From: Kribbella sp. VKM Ac-2568
GTDB lineage: Bacteria > Actinomycetota > Actinomycetes > Propionibacteriales > Kribbellaceae
NCBI RefSeq assembly: GCF_004345365.1
Contig: NZ_SLVF01000005.1
Span: forward strand, 434,001-498,000
Reading direction: 5' to 3'
Length of the DNA stretch: 64,000 bases
Both the position numbers and the translations under genes were made by a program. The notes beneath the pieces were generated by a model. The model did not search any database. It saw nothing but the letters and a program-made list of their open reading frames with translations, and was not told the origin of the DNA. This document shows, in pieces, positions 25,055 through 32,761 of this stretch (the first letter of the stretch is position 1; each line of letters begins with the position of its first letter).

Positions 25055-26037
25055 CAACCACCACAACCCCGACGCCGGCCACCACTACCAAGCTGACCGG
25101 GCTGACCGGCCACAACACCGCCGCCCTCACCGGCCTCACCGGCTGGACCGTCGCCAAGACCACCGCCACCTACAACGGCACACCCACCGCCGCGCTCGAG
25201 TCCGTCCAGCAGCGTATGGACGAAGTCCGCGCCGCCCAAGGCGGACGAGCCACCGGCTACCAATCACTCATTGCCGTACGCAACAAACTCCGCGAATCCA
25301 AGACCGGGGCGAGCCACCCGGCCGTCACCGTCACCATCAAGAAGGCCAAGAAGCAGACCACCCGCGTCGGCTCACCCAAGGCCCGGCTGACACGAAGGCG
25401 TCAAGACGACTTCACCGCCGCCCAACTCGTCGGCGCACTCGAAGACGCCTGGACCGCCATCCGCGCCAACCACCCCGAAGTCCCACCGGCCGTCATCGTT
25501 GTCGGCTCCGGCACCGCCACCCGCCAAGCCAAACACGGGCATTACGCCCCGACCCGCTGGCAACACGGAGACAACCAACTCGCCGAGGTCCTCATCTCCG
25601 GCGAAGGACTCAAACGACCCGTCCCCGAAGTCCTCACCACCTTGCTCCACGAAGCAGCCCACGGCCTGGCCAACACACGCGAGATCAAGGACACCAGCCG
25701 CCAAGGCCGATGGCACAACGAGAAGTTCGCGACCCTCGCCAAAGAACTCGGACTCGAACCCACCAAAGACCCCAAGCTCGGCTGGTCGCCCTGCACCCTG
25801 CGAGACGAAACCACCAAGGCCTACGCCCAGGTCATCACCGACCTGACCAAAGCACTCAAGGCCTACCGCCACCCCGAAGCCATCGGGGCCGGCAAAGAGA
25901 AGAACTCCAACAACGCGGTCGCCTGCGCATGCCAATGCCCACGCCGCATCCGCGTCGCCAAAGCAGTCCTCGAACTCGGGGAGATCACCTGCGGCGTCTG
26001 CGAATCAACCTTCGAACCAGACGACACCAACACCTGA
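25051..26037 (+). CDS. SprT-like zinc metallopeptidase with C-terminal zinc ribbon
   Basis: 328 residues, start overlapping the previous stop as ATGA. The zincin motif HEAAHGLA (HExxH) sits in VLTTLLHEAAHGLANTREIK, with a downstream RQGRWHNEKF supplying a possible third His. A C-terminal CQCPRR...CGVC pattern makes a zinc ribbon. SprT/SPRTN-type peptidases cut DNA-protein crosslinks; in a mobile element this could clear a covalently bound relaxase or replication protein, or cut a host factor. The N-terminal 120 residues are Thr-rich and basic with no known domain. It is the last gene of the overlapping run. Confidence 0.65.
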   Translation: MTTTTTPTPATTTKLTGLTGHNTAALTGLTGWTVAKTTATYNGTPTAALESVQQRMDEVRAAQGGRATGYQSLIAVRNKLRESKTGASHPAVTVTIKKAKKQTTRVGSPKARLTRRRQDDFTAAQLVGALEDAWTAIRANHPEVPPAVIVVGSGTATRQAKHGHYAPTRWQHGDNQLAEVLISGEGLKRPVPEVLTTLLHEAAHGLANTREIKDTSRQGRWHNEKFATLAKELGLEPTKDPKLGWSPCTLRDETTKAYAQVITDLTKALKAYRHPEAIGAGKEKNSNNAVACACQCPRRIRVAKAVLELGEITCGVCESTFEPDDTNT

Positions 26038-26058
26038 ACCAGAAAGGGCGGATCAACC

Positions 26059-26247
26059 ATGACCCGGTACGCCTACACCCGCGACGACGACGGAACCCTC
26101 AAGCCCATCCGGCTCTACCTCCACAACGGCAAGCTCTTCACCGAAGACGGCGACATGATCATCGTCTGCCGAGACTGCAGCGAACCCATCACAAGCACCA
26201 ACTGGAACGGCCGTTGTCTGCCGTGCCATGAATCAGCCGTCGGCTGA
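26059..26247 (+). CDS. Small zinc-finger protein
   Basis: 62 residues, 21 bp after the peptidase gene, with ribosome site AGAAAGG. A C-terminal CRDCSEPITSTNWNGRCLPC supplies two CxxC pairs of a treble-clef or ribbon finger. Likely nucleic-acid or protein binding; function unknown. Confidence 0.6.
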   Translation: MTRYAYTRDDDGTLKPIRLYLHNGKLFTEDGDMIIVCRDCSEPITSTNWNGRCLPCHESAVG

Positions 26248-26256
26248 CAAGGAACC

Positions 26257-26313
26257 ACCCCCGGCAGTTCGTTGCTGGCTCCCATCCCCGGAAGGCGACT
26301 CCCGGGGGTGAGG
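26257..26313 (+). terminator. Inverted repeat after the zinc-finger gene
   Basis: CCACCCCCGG near 26256-26266 pairs with CCGGGGGTG at about 26303-26312 across a ~40-nt loop that contains shorter pairings. It may end the long transfer transcript or be a structured leader for the next small gene. Confidence 0.35.
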
Positions 26314-26357
26314 GCGAACACCGAACCACACCACCCAGCAACCGAAGGGACCCACCG

Positions 26358-26609
26358 ATGAGCATCGACCTCAACGCCTACGCCGAACTCACCGCCCACC
26401 GCGCCGTCGCCGACAACACCTTCCTGTGCGACTGGGTCGCCGCCGAACACCTCGGCGACCACGACTGGTGCCCCACCGTCCTCGAACCCGGCGACGACTA
26501 CACCGCCGTCGTCCTCGGCGAAACCACCGTCGGCCGCTACTGCATCGGCTGCGGCTACCACCTGTTCGGAAGCCCAGAACTCGAACCCGCCTCAGCACCC
26601 ACCGTGTGA
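26358..26609 (+). CDS. Small acidic Cys-containing protein
   Basis: 83 residues from ATG 26358. Strongly acidic, with Cys in FLCDWVAAEHLGDHDWC and GRYCIGCGYHLF; the final CxxC and spaced His suggest metal binding. No family recognised. It precedes the replication gene. Confidence 0.55.
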   Translation: MSIDLNAYAELTAHRAVADNTFLCDWVAAEHLGDHDWCPTVLEPGDDYTAVVLGETTVGRYCIGCGYHLFGSPELEPASAPTV

Positions 26610-26624
26610 CACGTAACCGTCAAC
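26605..26624. promoter_or_regulatory. Dyad F of the element-wide family
   Basis: TGTGACACGTAACCGTCAAC overlaps the stop of the preceding small gene and lies about 147 bp before the rep start. The right half is perfect. Confidence 0.55.
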
Positions 26625-26770
26625 CCGAGTCCTGTCGTTGCGGCTGACCCCGGCCCTTGGGGGAGGCGCGAGGTCAGCCCGACTGGCCCGTATGGGGTTC
26701 GGGACCGTGCCAGCCGGTTTCTCGGTGCCCCACCGACACCGCACCGAAACGTCTCGAAAGGAGGCCGAAC

Positions 26771-28339
26771 ATGACCACCACCCGCGCCAACATCCAAGAG
26801 GTCCTGAGCGGCCTCGAAGGGCTTGGACAGGCCACCGGGAACACTCGCCCGGCCGTGGACCCGGGCAAGCGGTACAACGCCGCCTCAGGGCTCGAAGAGG
26901 CCATCCACCGGGCCGCCACCACCGCCGACTACGACGCGTGGCTCGACCACACCGCCTCGGCCGCCGGCTGCTCCCGCCCGATCCAGCTCCGGGGTGAGTC
27001 GCACATCGTGTCCGAGCGCACCGGCCGGATCATCTCTACCCGCCACACCGACGACATGCCTGACGGCGTCATCTACAAAGCCTGCGGCAACCGCCGCGCC
27101 GCTGTCTGCCCCTCCTGCGCCGAGACCTACCGAGGCGACACCTACCAACTCGTCCTCGCCGGTCTCACCGGCGGCAAAGGCATCCCCGCATCGGTGCGAC
27201 AGCACCCGTGCGCGTTCGTCACCTTCACCGCACCCTCGTTCGGGCCCGTTCACTCCGCCAGGAAGACTCGAGGACGCGACGGGCAACTCCGCAACCAGAT
27301 CTGCCGGCCACGCCGCAAACCCGACCCGTGCCCGCACGGCATCGATCAACGCTGCTCACAGGTCCACCGCGACGGGGAGAAGATCCTCGGCACCCCGCTG
27401 TGCCTGGACTGCTACGACCACGACCACCAGGTCGTCTGGAACGCCCTGTCCGGCGAACTGTGGCGCCGCACCATGGAACGCGCCAAAGACACCCTCCGCA
27501 GCTGGGCCAAGAAACACCGCGTCACCCTCAAACTGTCCTACGGCAAGGTCGCCGAAATGCAGTCCCGCGGCGTCGCTCACTTCCACGCCCTCCTGCGCCT
27601 CGACGGCACCAACCCGCTCGACCCCGGCCTCCTGGTCGTGCCTCACCTCGCCGCCGACTTCACCCTGCTCGCCGCAGCCGTCAGGCACGCCGTCGAAACC
27701 ACCCGCTTCCGGTCGCTGCCGCACCCCGACAAGCCCGACGGCTGGCTCATTCACTGGGGCCAGCAACTCGACGTGAAACCCGTACGGCAAGCCGTCGACG
27801 GCGTTATCACCGAAACCGCCGTCGCCGGATACCTGGCCAAGTACGCCACCAAAGGCGCAGAGGCCACCGGGCACTCATCGGCACGCCTCACCAACGCGAC
27901 CGTCAACCGGTACGCCACCGAGCACACCCATGCCGGCCGATTGGTCGACGCGTGCTGGCGACTCGGCCGCCCCGGCTCCGACCTCGACCCCGGCCAAGCC
28001 GCCAAGAACTCCGGCCGCCTGTCCTACAAGCGCCTCAGGCTCTGGGCCCACATGCTCGGCTTCGGCGGCCACTTCTCCACCAAGTCCCGCCAGTACTCCA
28101 CCACCCTCAAAGCACTCCGCGAAGCACGGGCCAACTGGCGACGCGAACGACACCGCACCGCCGAACACACCGGCGACACCGAAACCACCCTCATCGTCGG
28201 CAACTTCACCTACGCCAACACCGGCTGGCGAACCATCGGCGACGCACTCCTCGCCAGCACCGCCGCCGCCAAAGCACGCGAACACAGACGCATCGCACGA
28301 GACGAAATCGAAGCCCTGTCCCTTGAAGATCCCAGCTGA
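26771..28339 (+). CDS. RepSA-like rolling-circle replication initiator
   Basis: 522 residues from ATG 26771 (AGGAGG at 26759-26764). The N-terminal part has several CxxC pairs (C113PSC116, C211LDC214) and the core carries an HUH-type motif AHFHALLRL (His270-x-His272), with Tyr in AGYLAKYATKGAEATG as candidate nucleophile. This pattern is shared with RepSA of pSAM2, which nicks the element and starts rolling-circle replication after excision. It is encoded immediately before xis and int, the conserved AICE order, so replication and excision are probably controlled together. Confidence 0.85.
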   Translation: MTTTRANIQEVLSGLEGLGQATGNTRPAVDPGKRYNAASGLEEAIHRAATTADYDAWLDHTASAAGCSRPIQLRGESHIVSERTGRIISTRHTDDMPDGVIYKACGNRRAAVCPSCAETYRGDTYQLVLAGLTGGKGIPASVRQHPCAFVTFTAPSFGPVHSARKTRGRDGQLRNQICRPRRKPDPCPHGIDQRCSQVHRDGEKILGTPLCLDCYDHDHQVVWNALSGELWRRTMERAKDTLRSWAKKHRVTLKLSYGKVAEMQSRGVAHFHALLRLDGTNPLDPGLLVVPHLAADFTLLAAAVRHAVETTRFRSLPHPDKPDGWLIHWGQQLDVKPVRQAVDGVITETAVAGYLAKYATKGAEATGHSSARLTNATVNRYATEHTHAGRLVDACWRLGRPGSDLDPGQAAKNSGRLSYKRLRLWAHMLGFGGHFSTKSRQYSTTLKALREARANWRRERHRTAEHTGDTETTLIVGNFTYANTGWRTIGDALLASTAAAKAREHRRIARDEIEALSLEDPS

Positions 28340-28353
28340 GAAAGGTTCAAACG

Positions 28354-28542
28354 ATGGCTACCAGCGTTCAGCGGCGATGGACCGTTGAGGATGTCGCAGA
28401 GTACCTCGGTGTACCCGTCAAGACGTTGTACAAGTGGCGTTGCCACAACTACGGCCCTGCTGGCGTTCGGGTCGGCAAGCATCTGCGATATGACCCGGAA
28501 GATGTCGTTGCCTGGTTCAACGCCCAGAAGTCTGCGTCCTAG
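28354..28542 (+). CDS. xis: Excisionase (MerR-like HTH)
   Basis: 62 residues, 14 bp after rep with AGAAAGG as ribosome site. RRWTVEDVAEYLGVPVKTLY and YDPEDVVAWFNAQ form the winged HTH of AICE Xis proteins, which bend DNA at attL/attR and direct the integrase toward excision. The integrase gene begins 15 bp later. Confidence 0.85.
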   Translation: MATSVQRRWTVEDVAEYLGVPVKTLYKWRCHNYGPAGVRVGKHLRYDPEDVVAWFNAQKSAS

Positions 28543-28557
28543 GTCGGGCGCGGGACG

Positions 28558-30030
28558 ATGGCAAGGAAGCCGCTACCTCTCGGCACCTGGGGCAAAGTGC
28601 GGACCTACGTGGCTCACACCAACGACAAGGGCAAAGCCGACAGCTTCCGGGCAGTGGCCGGTTACCGAGACTACGACGGTCGCACGCGACAGGTTGAGGC
28701 CTACGGAAAGAGCCGGACGGCGGCAGAATCCAACCTAGTGTCGAAGCTCAGGGAACGGTCACAGCTCGCAAGCTCCGGCACGCTAACCTCGCTGACACGA
28801 TTCACCGTTGCCGCTGACGTCTACCTGGCGAAGCTCGAGTCCATGGTGAAGGACGACAAGCGTTCACCGGGCACGCTCTACACCTATCAGCAGCAACTCA
28901 AGAGCAACATCCTGCCCCGTATCGGCGAAGTGCGGTTGGGCGAGGCAACAACCCCGCTGCTGGACAAGGTCATCACCGCAATCAAGGACGAGGTCGGCGC
29001 GGTGTCTGCGAAGACCTGCAAGAGCGTCATCTCTGGGGTTCTTTCGCTTGCCGTGCGACACGGGGCGATTCTGGCCAATCCAGTCAGGGAACTGGAATCC
29101 CTCGATGCTTCGCCGCAGAAAGCTCCGAGATCGCTAACGGATGAAGACCGCGTCAAGTGGTTCGCGATGCTGGCGAAGGACGAGCGAGCCATTCGGGCGG
29201 ACATTCCCGACCTCTCGATGTTCCTGCTGGCCACCGGCGTTCGGATTGCAGAGTCATTGGCTGTCCTGTGGACTGAAGTTGACTTCAAGAGGAGCGAAGT
29301 AGCTGTCACCTCGCAGATCAACCGCATCAAAGGTCAGGGACTCGTTAGGCGGCGCACGAAGTCGCGTGCGGGTCAGCGTGTCCTGACTTTGCCGCCCTGG
29401 GCGATGGCCATGCTTCAGCGGCGCTTCAGTTCGGGCGTCCGGCTGGAGGATCCAGTCTTCCTAGACGCTCTGGGTGGCTTTCGGGACCCGAACAACGTCC
29501 GCAAGGACCTTCGCCTAGCTCGACAGCCAATCGGCAATGAGCTCCGTCGTGAATTGGGCCGCTTGCTCGGCAAGGCTCGTCGGGAGGCCGGCCTCAAGCA
29601 GGTTGAAGCCGCGGAGCGGTTGGGATGGTCGAAGAACCGGCTCAGTCTCATCGAAACTGGGCGAGTGCGGGTGGACCTGGCCGAGGCTCGTGTGCTGGCA
29701 GATGCCTACCGGCTGTCCCGGTCGTCACGCGCATCGTTGATGGACGTGGTCAGCTCGGCTGGTCAACCGACGATTGCTGACGAACTGTCCTGGGTGACCT
29801 CGCACAACTTCCGGAAGACAACGGCGACGCTCCTGGACGAGGCGGGACAGACCGCACGGCAGGTAGCCGACCAGCTCGGCCAGTCCCGCCCATCCATGAC
29901 ACAGGATGTCTACTTTGCTCGGAGAGCCCGCAATCCGGAGGCCGCCCACGCCCTCGCCGGAGCGATGCCGGAGCACCAGGAGCGCCAAAATCATGGGGTA
30001 AACCATGGGCAGGAGGCTTCTGACTCATGA
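28558..30030 (+). CDS. int: Tyrosine-family integrase with embedded XRE helix-turn-helix
   Basis: 490 residues, about 80-100 longer than usual AICE integrases. An N-terminal arm-binding region (1-80), SAM-like core-binding domain (82-180) and catalytic domain are present: Arg229 (LLATGVRIAESLAV), Lys268 (RTKSRAGQRVL), His416 and Arg419 (SHNFRK), and Tyr452 (TQDVYFAR). The second His of the family, in LGHS, is Gln442 here (LGQS). Residues about 327-397 are an inserted XRE HTH (LGKARREAGLKQVEAAERLG, then SKNRLSLIETGRVRVDLAEA) between the beta hairpin carrying Lys and the HxxR helix. The gene ends 64 bp before the tRNA-Thr, as expected for the enzyme that recombines this site. Confidence 0.9.
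   Translation: MARKPLPLGTWGKVRTYVAHTNDKGKADSFRAVAGYRDYDGRTRQVEAYGKSRTAAESNLVSKLRERSQLASSGTLTSLTRFTVAADVYLAKLESMVKDDKRSPGTLYTYQQQLKSNILPRIGEVRLGEATTPLLDKVITAIKDEVGAVSAKTCKSVISGVLSLAVRHGAILANPVRELESLDASPQKAPRSLTDEDRVKWFAMLAKDERAIRADIPDLSMFLLATGVRIAESLAVLWTEVDFKRSEVAVTSQINRIKGQGLVRRRTKSRAGQRVLTLPPWAMAMLQRRFSSGVRLEDPVFLDALGGFRDPNNVRKDLRLARQPIGNELRRELGRLLGKARREAGLKQVEAAERLGWSKNRLSLIETGRVRVDLAEARVLADAYRLSRSSRASLMDVVSSAGQPTIADELSWVTSHNFRKTTATLLDEAGQTARQVADQLGQSRPSMTQDVYFARRARNPEAAHALAGAMPEHQERQNHGVNHGQEASDS
29992..30010. repeat. 19-bp end-associated repeat, right copy
   Basis: CATGGGGTAAACCATGGGC lies within the last codons of int and differs in one base from 8477-8495. Its place 26 bp inside attR suggests an integrase or excisionase arm site. 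Confidence 0.6.
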
Positions 30031-30036
30031 GCCGAC

Positions 30037-30094
30037 AGGCATATTGCCTGGTCAGAGAGCCGACGAGGGGACTCGAACCCCTAACCACCGCTTT
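30037..30094. repeat. attR: right 58-bp attachment-site copy
   Basis: Identical to 8301-8358. The first 21 bp are 3' flank of the tRNA, the rest covers the tRNA 3' end through the 3' side of the anticodon stem. Beyond 30094 the rest of the tRNA gene is intact. Confidence 0.93.
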
Positions 30095-30130
30095 ACAAGA
30101 GCGGTGCGCTACCAATTGCGCCACGTCGGC
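30058..30130 (-). tRNA. tRNA-Thr (anticodon TGT)
   Basis: A 73-nt cloverleaf reads on the minus strand: acceptor GCCGACG pairs with CGTCGGC plus discriminator T; D arm GGCGCAATTGGTAGCGC; anticodon stem CCGCT/AGCGG with loop CTTGTAA, anticodon TGT; T arm AGGGGTTCGAGTCCCCT. No CCA is encoded. It serves as the element's attachment site and is regenerated by integration, so the host loses no tRNA function. Confidence 0.95.
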
Positions 30131-30180
30131 GGGTGGGACTGTGGGTCCCCCGGTGTTGCTGAATCATCTTAGAGGATCTG

Positions 30181-31407
30181 GTGGGCAGGGTCGGGAGGTG
30201 GAGGAGGGGTGCGGTGGGTGGGGTCGGGGTGTTGCGCGGGAATCGAGGGTTTCGGCGGTTGTTCGTGGCTCGGGCGGTGTCGTTCTTGGGGGACTCGCTG
30301 GGGCTGGTGGCGCTGCTGTTGTACGTCGAGGGGGTTACGGGGGCTGCGTTGGCGGTGGCGTTGTTGTTGCTGGCCGGGGACTTCACGCCGGGGTTGTTCG
30401 GGGCGTTCGCGGGGGTGGTCGGGGATCGGATTGATCTGCGCAAGGTGATGGTGGGGTGCGATCTGGCGCAGGGGGTCCTCGTGGTGGTGATGGCGGTGGC
30501 GTTGCCGCCGTTGCCGGTGTTGTTGGTGCTGGTGGCGGTCCGGAGCCTGGTGGCGCAGGTGTTCCAAGCGAGCAGCCGGAGCGCGGTGCCGGCGTTGGTG
30601 GCGGACAAGGACCTGGAGACGGCCAACTCGACGCTTGGGGCCGGCACCTACGGGCTCGAGGCGATCGGGCCGTTGGTGGCGGCAGCGTTGTTCCTGGTTC
30701 TCGACGTGCGCGGGATCCTGCTGATCGACGCGGCGACGTTCTTCGTGTCCGCGGTCCTGCTCATGGGCTTGCCGAGTCTGCCGCCGAGCAACGAACACTC
30801 CGGTACGTCGGTACTCCGCAACGCGCGCGACGGCCTCGGCTACATCTGGAAGACGAAGACGGTGCGGGTGATCGGCCTCGGGTTCTTCGCGGTGGTGGCG
30901 TTCAACGGAGTGGACGACGTGGCGATGGTGTTCCTCGCGAAGGACGAACTGCACGGCGGGGACTCCGCCGCGGCGACCTTGTATGCCGGGGTCGGGATCG
31001 GCCTGGTCGTGGGCTACGCGTTGCTCACCAGGTACGCGAGCCGCTTCGCGATGCCCGTGCTCCTCATCGCGGGTCTCGCGATCAGCAGTCTGGGCAACCT
31101 CTTCACCGGGTTGGCCTGGGCGATCTGGGCGGCGCTCGCCCTGCAGACCATCCGGGGAGTCGGCATCGCCGCGCTCGACGTAGCGATCAACACGCACCTG
31201 CAGCGCGTTGTACCGCCGGCGATGCTCGGCCGCGTCTTCGGCAATCTGTACGGCGCGATCGGCCTGGCGGCGGGGATCTCGTACGTCTTCGGTGGTCTTC
31301 TGCTCGAGCACACCAACGCCCGGGTGACCTTCATCGCCGCGGGCGTCGGCGGTCTCCTGGCGACGGCCGCGACCGCTATCGCTCTACGGGTTCAAGCGCG
31401 GCGATAG
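30181..31407 (+). CDS. MFS transporter (MFS_3/enterobactin-exporter-like)
   Basis: 408 residues with twelve predicted membrane helices. RNRGFRRLFVARAVSFLGDS at the N-terminus and AGVVGDRIDLRKVMVGCDLA between helices 2 and 3 match the MFS_3 drug/siderophore exporters. GTG 30181 is preceded by AGAGG; GTG 30229 (VLRGNRGF) is a plausible shorter start. Substrate unknown. It is convergent with and overlaps the end of the next gene by about 30 bp. Confidence 0.8.
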   Translation: MGRVGRWRRGAVGGVGVLRGNRGFRRLFVARAVSFLGDSLGLVALLLYVEGVTGAALAVALLLLAGDFTPGLFGAFAGVVGDRIDLRKVMVGCDLAQGVLVVVMAVALPPLPVLLVLVAVRSLVAQVFQASSRSAVPALVADKDLETANSTLGAGTYGLEAIGPLVAAALFLVLDVRGILLIDAATFFVSAVLLMGLPSLPPSNEHSGTSVLRNARDGLGYIWKTKTVRVIGLGFFAVVAFNGVDDVAMVFLAKDELHGGDSAAATLYAGVGIGLVVGYALLTRYASRFAMPVLLIAGLAISSLGNLFTGLAWAIWAALALQTIRGVGIAALDVAINTHLQRVVPPAMLGRVFGNLYGAIGLAAGISYVFGGLLLEHTNARVTFIAAGVGGLLATAATAIALRVQARR

Positions 31408-32572
31408 GACCTCGCAGGGCACGTGCGCCCGGTACTGCGATCAGCGCGACCGCCGCCATCACCAGGAACGCCGCCATCGGGTGATCCACCAGCAGGCCGA
31501 CCACGATCGCGACGAGGAGTCCGCCCAGGTTGCCCGCCATCCAGATCAGGCCGGCGCCGGTTCCTTCGGCTTCACCGGTACGGCGCTCGACCAGTTCGAG
31601 CACGATCGGCAGGGCGGGCAGCAGCAGGAACCCGATCACCGTGATGGCGACGAATCCCATCAGCGCGCTGGGCACGAACGCGAGGGCCACGCAGGCGAGT
31701 GCGGTCAGCAGCAGGCTCATCACGAGCAGGGCGGACTCCGCGCGATGCCTGACCACGATCACCGGGATCACCGCACAGCCGATCACGCCGGCGACTACGT
31801 TGACCAGGAGGATCGTGCTCGCCGTCTCGCCACTGACTCCGGCAGGTTCCAGCAGGGCCTGGGCGAAGGTGGTCATGGCGACGAAGACCCCGAACGGGAA
31901 TATCGCCAGCACGCAGAGCCGGCGGATCAGCGAGTCGCCCCACGCCACCTTCAGGGCGCTGCGATCCGGGCGACGGTGCTCTGCCTTGTGCTCGCCTGGT
32001 TTGCGCAGCGCAACGAGCAGGACGAGCGCGGAGACCACCGAGAAGATCGCCGTCAGGATGAGCATGGTCGGCAGCTGGTTGCCGTCGGCAAATATGGCGG
32101 CGAGGAGGAAGGCGATCACCATGCCGGCGAAGATGCTGGCGGTGCCGGCGGCGATCCCGGTCGGGCGGTCCTTCTCGGCGAGGTAGCGGCCGGTGATGCC
32201 GGTGACGGCGTTGAGGACCAGCGGCTGGGCGACCGAGGCAACGATCTGGCCCGCCAGCAGCCAGCCGTAGTCGTCGCCGATGAGCCGCAGGCAGGCGCCC
32301 AGTGCAGTCAGGACGGCGCCGACGAGCAAGCCGCTGCGGAACCACCGGTCGAGGATCAGGCCGGCCGGGATCGCGAGCACGACGTACAGGAGAGGGAAGA
32401 CCTGGGCCAGCCAGCCGATGGCGTTCTCCGAGACGCCATAGCGCTCGGCGGCAACCGTGGTGACGCCGGCGAAGTTCAGCCAGACGAGCTGGGTTGAGGC
32501 GCCGACCAGTGCGAAGGCGACGATCGCAAACCACCGGCTGCGAAGCCCGACCGACTGCTGTGTTTCAGCCAT
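31376..32572 (-). CDS. MFS transporter (FLVCR-like type)
   Basis: 398 residues from ATG 32572 (MAETQQSVGLRSRWFAIVAF), with GGGAGGG as ribosome site. Twelve membrane helices; motif QLVWLNFAGVTTVAAERYGV and ENAIGWLAQVFPLLYVVLAI is typical of a subgroup related to FLVCR-like MFS proteins. Substrate not predictable. The open frame extends further upstream, but that part is Arg/Pro-rich and non-membrane, so it was excluded. Divergent from the sigma-factor gene. Confidence 0.8.
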   Translation of the reverse strand: MAETQQSVGLRSRWFAIVAFALVGASTQLVWLNFAGVTTVAAERYGVSENAIGWLAQVFPLLYVVLAIPAGLILDRWFRSGLLVGAVLTALGACLRLIGDDYGWLLAGQIVASVAQPLVLNAVTGITGRYLAEKDRPTGIAAGTASIFAGMVIAFLLAAIFADGNQLPTMLILTAIFSVVSALVLLVALRKPGEHKAEHRRPDRSALKVAWGDSLIRRLCVLAIFPFGVFVAMTTFAQALLEPAGVSGETASTILLVNVVAGVIGCAVIPVIVVRHRAESALLVMSLLLTALACVALAFVPSALMGFVAITVIGFLLLPALPIVLELVERRTGEAEGTGAGLIWMAGNLGGLLVAIVVGLLVDHPMAAFLVMAAVALIAVPGARALRGPIAALEPVER

Positions 32573-32761
32573 CTCTATCCCTCCCGAACCGAACAGTAAC
32601 CGCAACCGCCCCAACCCCGCACCGAACCGGCAGAGAACCCGCACCGCACTCACACTGCACCGCGGCAGCACCGGCGGAGGCCGGCCGCACCAGCGCTGAC
32701 CCCGCGGGGACCTCAACCTGGGAGGGGGGTTGGGGGTTGATCAGGTGAGAGGGGTGAATGG

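Larger units (their letters stand above)
8301..30094. mobile_element. Actinomycete integrative and conjugative element (AICE), integrated at tRNA-Thr
   Basis: The element is bounded by identical 58-bp repeats at 8301-8358 and 30037-30094, giving a predicted circular form of 21,736 bp. The intact tRNA-Thr(TGT) spans the right boundary; the left copy carries only its 3' part. The right half has the full AICE gene set: GntR regulator, FtsK/SpoIIIE DNA translocase, RepSA-like initiator, excisionase and tyrosine integrase directly beside the tRNA, the same order as in pSAM2-type elements. The left half carries restriction-modification, Fic, NACHT-nuclease and DUF4365 cargo with visibly lower GC than the flanks. 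All core genes appear intact, so the element may still be mobile. Confidence 0.9.

Noticed and set aside
27208..28326. 372-codon Arg/Pro-rich frame inside rep
   Set aside because: Out-of-frame shadow of the initiator gene.
30027..30434. Plus-strand frame over the tRNA and into the MFS gene
   Set aside because: A shadow of the tRNA and of the MFS coding sequence, Gly-rich only from G-rich codons.
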